Assembly: GCA_037039925.1 (NCBI GenBank)
Contig: JAXRKP010000273.1
Location: 94,501-158,500, forward strand
Source of the DNA: Doris montereyensis
Lineage: Eukaryota; Mollusca; Gastropoda; Nudibranchia; Dorididae
DNA length: 64,000 bases
Direction of reading: 5' to 3'
Below are positions 1 to 11,900 of the stretch, in pieces. Under the pieces are notes generated by a model that searched no databases, was not told the origin of the DNA, and saw only the letters and a program-made list of their open reading frames with translations. Position numbers and translations under genes: made by a program. How positions within the stretch are numbered: the first letter of the stretch is position 1; the number at the start of each line of letters is the position of its first letter.

Positions 1-169
1 CCCTATCCCTATGTAAGAAGTCGTTACAGCATTATGAATTAAGTTTCCGTAGCCATATTAAGCCTAGTGTCAAGGATCTTTACATATTAAGGATTGCAAT
101 GTCCATGCAATGTGAACAAAAGCTCAATGACAATGATCATATCAAAATCCTTGACAGCAAAGATCTTGG

Positions 170-345
170 ACATCAAGCTTAAATACAAATATCCTTGACA
201 TCAAGTTTAAAATACAAAGATCCTTGACATCAAGCTTAAAATACAAAGATCCTTGACATCAAGCTTAAAATACAAAGATCCTTGACATCAAGCTTAAAAT
301 ACAAAGATCCTTGAAATCAAGCTTAAAATACAAAGATCCTTGTTT
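170..345. repeat. 29-bp tandem repeat, about six copies
   Basis: Unit begins TCCTTGACATCAAGCTTAAA and continues ATACAAAGA. Copies are nearly identical, with one CAAGTTT variant and one TTGAAATC variant. Contains a HindIII-like AAGCTT in most units. Confidence 0.9.
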
Positions 346-629
346 TACATTAAATTGAGCTTGAAGGAAACCTAAAAAGAGCACTTCTTGTCAAACTCCT
401 GAGATTTTGCTGAATTTTATTTGCCTTTGACAAATCCAATACATTTATCAAATAGATTTTATGTGGGACTCATTTAAGAGCACTATGTGATTTTTATTCT
501 ACATCATTGTTGTTTTTGGTTTTTCTGTGTTTCTTCTTGTTTGTATTTGTATGCCTTTTTTTTATGTAGCCTCATTTTAGAGGATAATGCCATAATCACG
601 TAGAGAATAAACTATGCAAATCACATCAG

Positions 630-785
630 TGGTGGGCGGTTGGCGGCCACTGCTGGCAATTTCTACTTCTTTCCTTTTATTACTCTTTCAATTTCACTTC
701 TGTTCTTTCATCTTGCTGTTTCTCCTTAATTCTCCCTTTAAATCACCGCATGTTATTGTGGACAGGGTAAATTATCAATTACGCA
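630..785 (+). repeat. Element R copy 1
   Basis: Interspersed element of about 140 bp: GGGCGGTTGGCGG at the left, a TCTTTCATCTTGCTGTTTC middle, a TTCACCCTGAGATCACCGC block, and GGTAAATTTCAATGAAAC at the right. This copy is diverged (CCTTTAAATCACCGC). The class is unknown. No tRNA boxes, terminal inverted repeats or poly(A) are evident. Confidence 0.7.
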
Positions 786-863
786 TCACATCGGTAATTA
801 ATTTTTTTCCAAAAGAAAATTTCTAGCCATCTAAATCTGTTTTTGCTCATTGTCTTCTGACAG

Positions 864-970
864 GCATTTGTCCATGTGTCCACCGCCTATGCAAACTGTG
901 ACAGGCCTTACATAGAGGAGACTGTCTACCCTCCCCCAGTGGAGCCCCAGAAGATCATCGATGTTTTAGA
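864..970 (+). CDS. FAR1: FAR exon a
   Basis: Encodes [12 protein letters not shown] and then [16 protein letters not shown], typical of the FAR Rossmann domain (HVSTAYA block). It is preceded by a CAG acceptor and followed by GTACGT. It starts in phase 0 and leaves two bases for the next exon. Confidence 0.92.
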
Positions 971-3900
971 GTACGTTTCATCCATCACAAGTTTCACTTT
1001 GTGTTCTTCCTGCTGTGCATATGCCACTGTCATGGATTGGATTTTTAGTGTCCGTTTTCTAGCTCACACTGGGAGAGGATTGATGGGGATTGATAAAGAG
1101 TTTTCTTTGGTTTTATTTGTTGTCTTTCAAACTGTCGGCTTTTGCAGAATGGTTGTCATGGTTTGGAAGGTTTTTTATTGAGGCTATTACACAATCATTG
1201 TTCTTGGTTGTGAATTCTACGATACTCTGATATATAGATTATTATATCTTTGTACTTGTCATCTTTTTGCCTGTCTGGATCCCTGCAAGAAGCTTTACTC
1301 TTTGTTATATTGATATTTTTACCACAGATGATGATACGCTCATTTGATTGAGGTCTGTGTTTCAATACCTAACAAACTTCATACCTTTAGGGTCTTTCAG
1401 AGGCACATAATATTACAATAATTTGATAAATCCAAACTTGCAACACAATGTGATATCAGCTCCCAGCTTCATACTGATTTTATTATCAGGAAAAAGATGA
1501 GCTCTTTTACTGTTGTGTTTTGGGTTGGTGGGGAGGTGTATTTTTAAACATGCAACTTCCAAGGCTTTATGTTTTTAAAAGGTTTAGTGGTTTGAAAGAT
1601 TAGAATCATATTTGCACCATTCCTTTACTGACATGGGAAATTCTACACTGTGGTCTTAACAAATTGTCGATGATGAATTCAAAAAGGAGTTGCTTGATTT
1701 TTTTGTGCAAAATCTGTATTTTTTATTATTATTATTTTTATTTTTATTATTATTATTGTTGTTGCCGTTGTTGTTATTATTATATTATTCTACTTTGTGC
1801 TGAGTTACTGTAGGTCTTTATGTTAGCTTTGGTCCTGTTTTCCGATCTCCACACGGGGCGGTTGGCAGGTGCTGCTGATAGGCCTTGCTTCTTTTCTTTA
1901 AACTCTTTCACTTCTCTTTCATCTCGCTGCTTCCTCTTAATTCATTGTGAGGGTCACCACATATGGTAGACGGGGTAAATTGTCAATGGAGCAAACGTTA
2001 TCTCCACGGAGCCGCTACTCATGTTTTTCTCAACGGTTTTCCAATAGGTGGATGGATGACGAAATGGTTAACCTGTTCACCCCCAAGCTGCTCGGAGAAA
2101 AGCCCAACACGTACACGTACACCAAGCAGCTAGCAGAGCATCTGCTCATGACAGAAGGCTCAGATCTTCCCCTGGCCATCATTCGTCCGTCCATCGTAGG
2201 CGCTGCCTGGAAGGAGCCTTTTCCGGTAAACGTTGTTGTTGTCGTTCTTGTTGTACAGTTGCCGTACTGTTTGAAATCTTGCACTTTATTGTTTGTTTCA
2301 CTGGTGGAATGTGTGTACGGTTACTTCTCCAGTTGTGTGCAAGGACCCAAGGTCTGTGTGATATGTAGTTGTGTGCAAAGACCCAAGGTCTATGTGATGT
2401 GTAGTTGTGTGCAAAGACCCAAGGTCTATGTGATGATATGTAGTTGTGTGCAAAGACCCAAGGTCTATGTGATATGTAGTTGTGTGCAAAGACCCAAGGT
2501 CTATGTGATGATATGTAGTTGTGTGCAAGGACCCACGGTCTATGTGATGATATGTAGTTGTGTGCAAGGACCCAAGGTCTATGTGATGATATGTAGTTGT
2601 GTGCAAGGACCCAAGGTCTACGTGATGATATGTAGTTGTGTGCAAAGACCCAAGGTCTATGTGATATGTAGTTATGTGCAAAGACCCAAGGTCTATGTGA
2701 TGATATGTAGTTGTGTGCAAGGACCCAAGGTCTATGTGATATGTAGTTATGTGCAAAGACCCAAGGTCTATGTGATGATATGTAGTTGTGTGCAAGGACC
2801 CAAGGTCTATGTGATATGTAGTTGTGTGCAAGGACCCAAGGTCTATGTGATATGTAGTTGTGTGCAAAGACCCAAGGTCTATGTGATATGTAGTTGTGTG
2901 CAAGGACCCAAGGTCTATGTGATGTGTAGTTGTGTGCAAGGACCCAAGGTCTATGTGATGTGTAGTTGTGTGCAAGGACCCAAGGTCTATGTGATGTGTA
3001 GTTGTGTGCAAAGACCCAAGGTCTATGTGATGTGTAGTTGTGTGCAAAGACCCAAGGTCTATGTGATGTGTAGTTGTGTGCAAGGACCCAAGGTCTATGT
3101 GATGATATGTAGTTGTGTGCAAGAACCCAAGGTCTATGTGATGATATGTAGTTGTGTACAAGGACCCAAGATCTATGTGATATGGAGTTGTGTACAAGTA
3201 CCCAAGGTCTATGTGATATGATGAACTAACGTAAAATTAAACTCCATAACCCAGAAGGCATTGGCGGTACATTGTCTTTATCTTTATTTTTCCTTTCTTT
3301 CTTTCTTTCATTCATTTGTATTTGTTTTTCTTGATGATTTTTCAAGATGTAAGGGAAAAATAGAAAAAGAAGGGGGAAAAACAGAACATAAAGAATATTT
3401 CCATGAGATAATTGTAGAAATTTGTGAGTAGCTGTGTACAATTGTATCATGTGACCAAGTCAGTTTTCTCAATACAATTATCTTATCTTATCTTATCTTA
3501 TCTTATCTTATCTTATCATGTCTTATCTTATCTTATCTTATCTTATCTTATCTTATCGTGTCTTATCTTATCGTGTCTTATCTTATCTTATCGTGTCTTA
3601 TCTTATCTTATCGTGTCTTATCTTATCTTATCTTATCGTGTCTTATCTTATCTTATCGTGTCTTATCTTATCTTATCGTGTCTTATCTTATCTTATCGTG
3701 TCTTATCTTATCTTATCTTATCGTGTCTTATCTTATCTTATCTTATCGTGTCTTATCTTATCTTATCGTGTCTTATCTTATCTTATCTTATCATGTCTCA
3801 TCTTATCTTATTTTATCGTGTCTTATCTTATCTTATCTTATCGTGTCTTGTCTTATCTTATCTTATCTTATCTTATCGTGTCTTATCTTATCTTATCTTA

Positions 3901-6900
3901 TCTTATCTTATGATGCATACAAATTTTACTTATAATCAAAGGAAGATGTGTGGATGATAACAAAAAGAAGATTTTTTAAGTTTCATCTGGATAGATCTTC
4001 CAGATATTTTAATGTTTTCAACCAAGGGATCTTTAACGTGTACAGTGTTGTGATTTGCACACGGGGCCTCTTTTTTTTTACATCCGTCTCCGATGGGACT
4101 AGGTGTCGTCCACCTACCTGGACCAGAGGGGTAGATTTTGCTAGAAAAAAATCAAGAAAATTTTTCAACAGTTAGCAGGGCTCGAACCCACTACTTATCA
4201 GTTGAGAGGCCGACACCTTGCCTCTGGACTGCCGAGTCCCCCAACAGCAAGAAAGTTAGATGTCTATATTATTACAATTCATTAACCGCTGCAATAAGAT
4301 AAGGAGTTTGCACCCTTTAGGAAAAGGTATGGTCCAATGCCTCGTGTGAGTACAGAGAATCTTTACTTGAAATTAGTTTTGAGGTGCATGTTACTCATGA
4401 CATCCGTAGGCTTCAAGGATATACTCTGTTGTCCTGATGTAGGAAAAACGTACAGCAATCTCCAACTTGTCAGAAGTTACAACTTCGGTTGGATGGAAGT
4501 GTGCATCTCCTTTGTTTCGGATAATTATTTAACTTTAACGCTTAAAACTTGTCGTGATTGTTATGTCATATAAGCGTATCACACCCCGGCTGGTACCAAA
4601 GAACACTTATTAGATCGGGTTAGTATTCAATTCTAAGGTTACGCGGGTAGGTGTGGAGGTACTATTTTGACTTTTATAAATTACCCAGTATGACCTGTTT
4701 AAAATGGCGAGCTAGCTGATGAAAATGATACTCACAAAGACGGGGAAACAATGAAGTTTACATTAATTCAACGTCACTTTTGGCAGAGCATTTTCTCGAA
4801 CAAAAATGATCTGGTAATTATTTAAAGCCTACATGCAAAATACGGTTATCCTTAGTGGCCTATCAAAGATTGACCAACTCATAATTATATATATAGATTA
4901 TAGATAATGGCAATGCTTTCTGTCTCTTTCAGGGTTGGATTGATAACTACAATGGACCCAGTGGAATTTACATAGCAGTAAGTGATGAAAGATTTTGAAG
5001 AATACATGAAATGATTTGATATATTATGTTTTCTGCAAGGGACTTTTTATGCTTTTATATTAGTCACACTCTAAGCATTTATTTAAGACCATCTGTTCAA
5101 TTGAACTCAAGAAATATTTTGTGGATATTATTTTTTATGAAAAAGCCTTATCTTCCAATACATATATATATATATATACATATTTTATTTTATTTTTTGT
5201 CGTCGTTTATTTCTTCGTTTTTGTTTCCGCCCTCCTCCTCCTCCCCCTTCTCAGCCTTGACATGCTTCGACTGTTGCTCACTTTTTAATAATTCATTTCA
5301 ATTTTATGAAATGACTGGCTTACAATGATTGCATGTTTTCCTTTTTTCTTCTTCTTTATTGCCTTTCTAGGCAGGTCGCGGTCTCTTACGATCCATGAAG
5401 GGTGAATATAATGCCATCGCTGACATTGTGCCCGTGGACATTCCTGTCAACATCATGATATCTGTCGCGTGGTACACCGCGGTGGCAAAGCCCAACTCAA
5501 TCCTCATCTACCATTCGACGACCGGTGGAGCCAATCCTTTCACATGGGGCCAGATGGGTACGGAATAGGTTGTTTTTTTTACTTTCTATCTGCTCTTCCG
5601 TATACAGTACAAGGTGTTTCAAATTTGTTGCATCATCGTTATTAAAATTCACAGGTAATGTGGCGTTGGTGGCCTAGTGGTTTTGTTGTCGAGACTTGGA
5701 ATCATGATGTCCCGGGTTCGAATCCTAGCAATGCTAGGTCTGAAGTTGTGTTCCTTAGGAAAGACGTTTTACACGTGTTTCCTCCACTCCACCCAGGTGC
5801 AAATGGGTACCAACAACAGCTTGGGGAGTAAAAATCTGCAACAGACTAGTGTCTGATTCAGCATGTGATTATTCTGTCACCTGCTCCACTTTGTGCCATA
5901 GAAACCAGGATGATCTCCAGTTCCATGGGCCTTGAAGGAACTTTACTTTTGGGACATATACATCACAGATGATATGACATGCAACACAGATAATGTGATT
6001 AATGTGGTTAATACATCATAGATAATGGGACTAATGTGGCTAATACATTATAGGTTATGTGATTAATGAATCACACATAATGTAGTTTACATATCACAGA
6101 TAATATTGTATGTATGGCTATTGCACCACAGATAATGTGGCTATCGCGTCATAGATAGTATGACCTGAACTCATCACAGTCTCTTTGTTTTCATCAACAG
6201 GGGGAATAATCAACAAATGTTACAAACAGATTCCACTGGAGGGTTGCTTTAGAAGGCCAAATGTGGCTATTGTCAGCAACAGGTAGAGCATTTTATTCAT
6301 ACACTACAACGTCAAGAATGGGCACTTAAGCAAAAGCGCTAAAAAAAATAATTTATGTTTTCCTGCATGAAGCAGGCAATTCTGACAAGACTGGCATAAA
6401 CCAGTGGCTACTTATGGCAGTCACCGCTGTATTTTTCGTAATCTGATTATAATGTTGTTCATGGCGTTATAATAATAATATGAGACTTTTATATTCACAA
6501 ACCCGGGGACTCTGTCGTCAAGAGGCAAGGTGTCGGCCTCGCACCCAAAAAGTTTAATCAAGTTGGGTTGGGGTTTTTTTTCAAGTAACCCGAACCCCAC
6601 CACACCCCACCCCACTGGTCTAGGTAGGTGGATTTACACCCAGTCCCACCAGAGACGGACGATGTAAAAATGGAGGTCCTGTGTGTGTGCAGATCACAAC
6701 ACCCACCCTGTGTATACTTTAAAGATCCCTTGACTGTTTACAGGGCTGTGGGGACAAAAAATTTAAATCCTACCCAAATCTACATGAGATGGCCTTAGAT
6801 GTGGATGTGGGTAAAATCAAAGCAAATCAAACTCACAAACCCAAAAAAGTTGTTTGTACGCGTGTTATTTTGAAACCAAAAAGTTATTTGTATGCGTGTT

Positions 6901-8891
6901 ATTTTGAAACCAAAAAGTTGTTTGTATGCGTGTTATTTTGAAACCAAAAAGTTGTTTGTATGCGTGTTATTTTGAAACCAAAAGTTGTTTGTATGCGTGT
7001 TATTTTGAAACCAAAAAGTTGTTTTTACACGTGTTATTTTGAAACCAAAAAGTTGTTTGTATGCGTGTTATTTTGAAACCAAAAAGTTGTTTGTACACGT
7101 GTTATTTTGAAACCAAAAAGTTGTTTGTACACGTGTTATTTTGAAACCAAAAGTTGTTTGTACACGTGTTATTTTGAAACCAAAAAGTTGTTTGTACACG
7201 TGTTATTTTGAAACCAAAAAGTTGTTTGTACACGTGTTATTTTGAAACCAAAAAGTTGTTTGTACACGTGTTATTTTGAAACCAAAAACCTAACACCTGT
7301 TTTTGTTTTTCTCACAACCAACATGCCTTTCTTGTCCTTTTCTTTATGGGATGTGTCTGGCTTTTTTCAATATTTTGATGTGAGGGATGTAATACGTATA
7401 GTCTAAGTGTGATATCACATGGGTTGGCATTTGTTTTCTTTTTTCATTTTTTATCTAATTCTGCCAGGGTGGAAGGAGGAAATGAAGAAGAAAGGATGCT
7501 TCTTAGGTAATGAACGGTTGTTGATAATTTGTTGCTTTTTTTTCTGTCTTCATCTAAGTGAGCCATCAATTGATAATTTGTTGCTTTTTTTTTGTTTTTC
7601 TTTCCGTCTTCATTTGAACGCTCAGTCTCTTGCATGACTACTGGACCTGTGTGAGTCACCTCATTCCAGCTTACATGTGTGACGTTGCTTACACACTTCT
7701 GGGAAGGAAGCCAAGGTTTGTTTTGCCTTTGTGGACCTATTAACTTTTTTTATTTGATTATTTATCAGTGACTTTTATGTTAAATATTGCGCTTTGACTC
7801 GTTAAATGCTCATTTGATGCTGAGCGTGGCAGACTAAAACTAAAACACTTCTTCATATAGATTGATTTTTGTACTTTCACTCCAGTCATTATAGAAAAGG
7901 TTTTACAATGCTTTTGATTTGTGTGGGACTCCTTTGGGGACACGTGCTCAGAGGCCAGGTGTCAGCCTCTCGACCAAAATACCATGGGGTCATGACATTT
8001 TCTCTATTTTATTTTATTTTTTTAATTGCTGATGATTGATTTACATGAAGATGTTCTAAGGATGTTTGAAAAGATTATCTTATCACATCAAAATACATTT
8101 TTAGAAGTTCAATGTTTCTTGCCTGGATGTGGATGATTGGTAGGTGCTACTTCATTTCTTTTTTCTCATCTCTACGTATCTTTCATCTTGCTATTTCTTC
8201 TCAATTCACCCTGGGGTCGCTGCATGTGGAGGATGGGGGTAAATTCGAATGGAAAAAAATCCTTGGCTGGATTGGGGGGGGGGTTGTTGTTTTTAAAAGT
8301 CTTGTATTTTGTTTTACTTTCCACTTTCATCTTTTTCCATGACATTTACAGGATGGTCAAGCTTTATAACAAGTTGCATCGATCCATCGAATGTCTGAAA
8401 TTTTTCACCTGCAATGAGTGGCAATGGGCAATGTCCAACCATGACATGTTGAAACGCCAGCTGACCCTGCTGATTTGAAGGTGAGCTGAACAGGGGAGAA
8501 ATCGCTTAAAATCTATTCGATCATTAGTATCATCGGGCTAAAAGAGAGAAAAAGTAAGCCTCTGACTAATCGAGACAAAGGGACAATTAGGCAAAAAGAA
8601 CAGACAGGTAGTAGGCAAGTTCAAACCTCGCGCATTTCTAAAGCAGCCTTTCCTTCATAAAATTCCATATGCTGGTGTTTCAATGAAAATTCAACTATAT
8701 TATTTGCATATACATTGTAGAACGCCATTGTCTTTTTATGTATTTCTTGCTCATTGTCAATTAATTTGGTGTGGCTATCTATTGTCTTTGACATTGTCCA
8801 CAGTTGTGTGTGTGAGAGAGAGAGAGAGGCAGATAGACATGCGCACACACACACACACACAGACAGAGAGACAGACAGACAGATAGACAGA

Positions 8892-8937
<46 letters not shown>

Positions 8938-11900
8938 GTGGCTGTCTATTGTCATTATCACTATCCACAGTTGTGTGTGTGTGAGAGAGACAGACAGACA
9001 GACAGACAGACACACACACACACACACAGACAGACAGATAGACAGAGAAGAAGAGAGAAAGAAAGAGAAAGAGAGACAGTTGTTTCTTATTGGTTGTATA
9101 TGATATGTCATAATATTTATCATCATCATGGTTATTATCATTGTATGTAACTTGTGTCATAATATATTATTTAAGAAATGATCATTATGACTAAAAACAA
9201 ATTTCCAAAACTGACTAATAAAGATTATCATATCTTATCTTATCTTAATAGCTCAATGTGTTGTACAATGATGTTGATTTGATAAAATTAGGTGGACTGG
9301 GGTATATTCAAAACATTTAGAACATAGACACATTGTCAGACATGAAATTTAAAATTGTATAGGTTTCTGTGTAAAGTACACATGTCAATGGCTATTTCAA
9401 TTTGCTTTTCAAGCTCATATGTATGATCAGAAACAGTGACATGAATTAACCTTCCTTATCAGAAACAATGACATGAATTAACCTTCCTTATCAGAAACAG
9501 TGACATGAACCTTCCTTATCAGAAACAGTGACATGAACCTTCCTTATCAGAAACAGTGACATGAACCTTCCTTATCAGAAACAGTGACATGAACCTTCCT
9601 TATCAGAAACAGTGACATGAACTTACCTTCCTTATCAGAAACAGTGCCTTGAACCTTCCTTATCAGAAACAGTGACATGAACTTACCTTCCTTATCAGAA
9701 ACAGTGACATGAACCTTCCTTATCAGAAACAGTGACATGAACTTACCTTCCTTATCAGAAACAGTGACATGAACCTTCCTTATCAGAAACAGTGACATGA
9801 ACCTTCCTTATGAGAAACAGTGACATGAACCTTCCTTCCTTATCAGAAACAGTGACATGAACTAACCTTCCTTATCAGAAACAGTGACATGAACTAACCT
9901 TCCTTATCAGAAACAGTGACATGAACTTATCTTCCTTATCAGAAACAGTGACATGAACTAACCTTCCTTATCAGAAACAGTGACATGAACTTATCTTCCT
10001 TATCAGAAACAGTGACATGAACTTATCTTCCTTATGAGAAACAGTGACATGAACCTTCCTTCCTTATCAGAAACAGTGACATGAACCTTCCTTATCAGAA
10101 ACAGTGACATGAACCTTCCTTCCTTATCAGAAACAGTGACATGAACCTTCCTTATCAGAAACAGTGACATGAACCTTCCTTATCAGAAACAGTGACATGA
10201 ACTTACCTTCCTTATCAGAAACAGTGACATGAACCTTCCTTATCAGAAACAGTGACATGAACTTACCTTCCTTATCAGAAACAGTGACATGAACCTTCCT
10301 TATCAGAAACAGTGACATGAACCTTCCTTATCAGAAACAGTGACATGAACTTACCTTCCTTATCAGAAACAGTGACATGAACTAACCTTCCTTATCAGAA
10401 ACAGTGACATGATCTTCCTTATCAGAAACAGTGACATGAACTAACCTTCCTTATCAGAAACAGTGACATGAACTTACCTTCCTTATCAGAAACAGTGACA
10501 TGAACCTTCCTTATCAGAAACAGTGACATGAACCTTCCTTATGAGAAACAGTGACATGAACCTTCCTTCCTTATCAGAAACAGTGACATGAACTAACCTT
10601 CCTTATCAGAAACAGTGACATGAACTAACCTTCCTTATCAGAAACAGTGACATAATCTTCCTTATCAGAAACAGTGACATGAACTAACCTTCCTTATCAG
10701 AAACAGTGACATGAACTTATCTTCCTTATCAGAAACAGTGACATGAACTTATCTTCCTTATCAGAAACAGTGACATGAACCTTCCTTCCTTATCAGAAAC
10801 AGTGACATGAACTTATCTCCTTATCAGAAACAGTGACATGAACCTTCCTTCCTTATCAGAAACAGTGACATGAACCTTCCTTATGAGAAACAGTGACATG
10901 AACCTTCCTTCCTTATGAGAAACAGTGACATGAACCTTCCTTATCAGAAACAGTGACATGAACCTTCCTTCCTTATCAGAAACAGTGACATGAACCTTCC
11001 TTATCAGAAACAGTGACATGAACCTTCCTTATCAGAAACAGTGACATGAACTTACCTTCCTTATCAGAAACAGTGCCATGAACCTTCCTTATCAGAAACA
11101 GTGACATGAACTTACCTTCCTTATCAGAAACAGTGACATGAACCTTCCTTATCAGAAACAGTGACATGAACTTACCTTCCTTATCAGAAACAGTGACATG
11201 AACCTTCCTTATCAGAAACAGTGACATGAACCTTCCTTATGAGAAACAGTGACATGAACCTTCCTTCATGAACTTATCAGAAACAGTGACATGAACTAAC
11301 CTTCCTTATCAGAAACAGTGACATGAACCTTCCTTCCTTATCAGAAACAGTGACATGAACTAACCTTCCTTATCAGAAACAGTGACATGAACCTTCCTTA
11401 TCAGAAACAGTGACATGAACTTATCTTCCTTATCAGAAACAGTGACATGAACTTATCTTCCTTATCAGAAACAGTGACATGAACCTAACCTTCCTTATCA
11501 GAAACAGTGACATGAACTTATCTTCCTTATCAGAAACAGTGACATGAACCTTCCTTATCAGAAACAGTGACATGAACCTTCCTTATCAGAAACAGTGACA
11601 TGAACCTTCCTTATCAGAAACAGTGACATGAACCTTCCTTATCAGAAACAGTGACATGAACCTTCCTTATCAGAAACAGTGACATGAACTAACCTTCCTT
11701 ATCAGAAACAGTGACATGAACCTTCCTTATCAGAAACAGTGACATGAACCTTCCTTATCAGAAACAGTGACATGAACTAACCTTCCTTATCAGAAACAGT
11801 GACATGAACTAACCTTCCTTATCAGAAACAGTGACAGTGACATGAACTAACCTTCCTTATCAGAAACAGTGACATGAACTAACCTTCCTTATCAGAAACA

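Larger units (their letters stand above)
1..863. other. FAR intron upstream of the first visible exon
   Basis: No coding sequence recognised. It holds a 29-bp tandem array and one copy of element R; the rest is AT-rich and unremarkable. Confidence 0.6.

Noticed and set aside
170..345. CRISPR-like direct repeats
   Set aside because: Units are contiguous without unique spacers, and the genome is eukaryotic.
9428..11227. Repeated frames reading MSLFLIRKV on the minus strand
   Set aside because: Artefact of paired 28 and 32-bp units adding up to 60 bp; frames close wherever that pairing fails.
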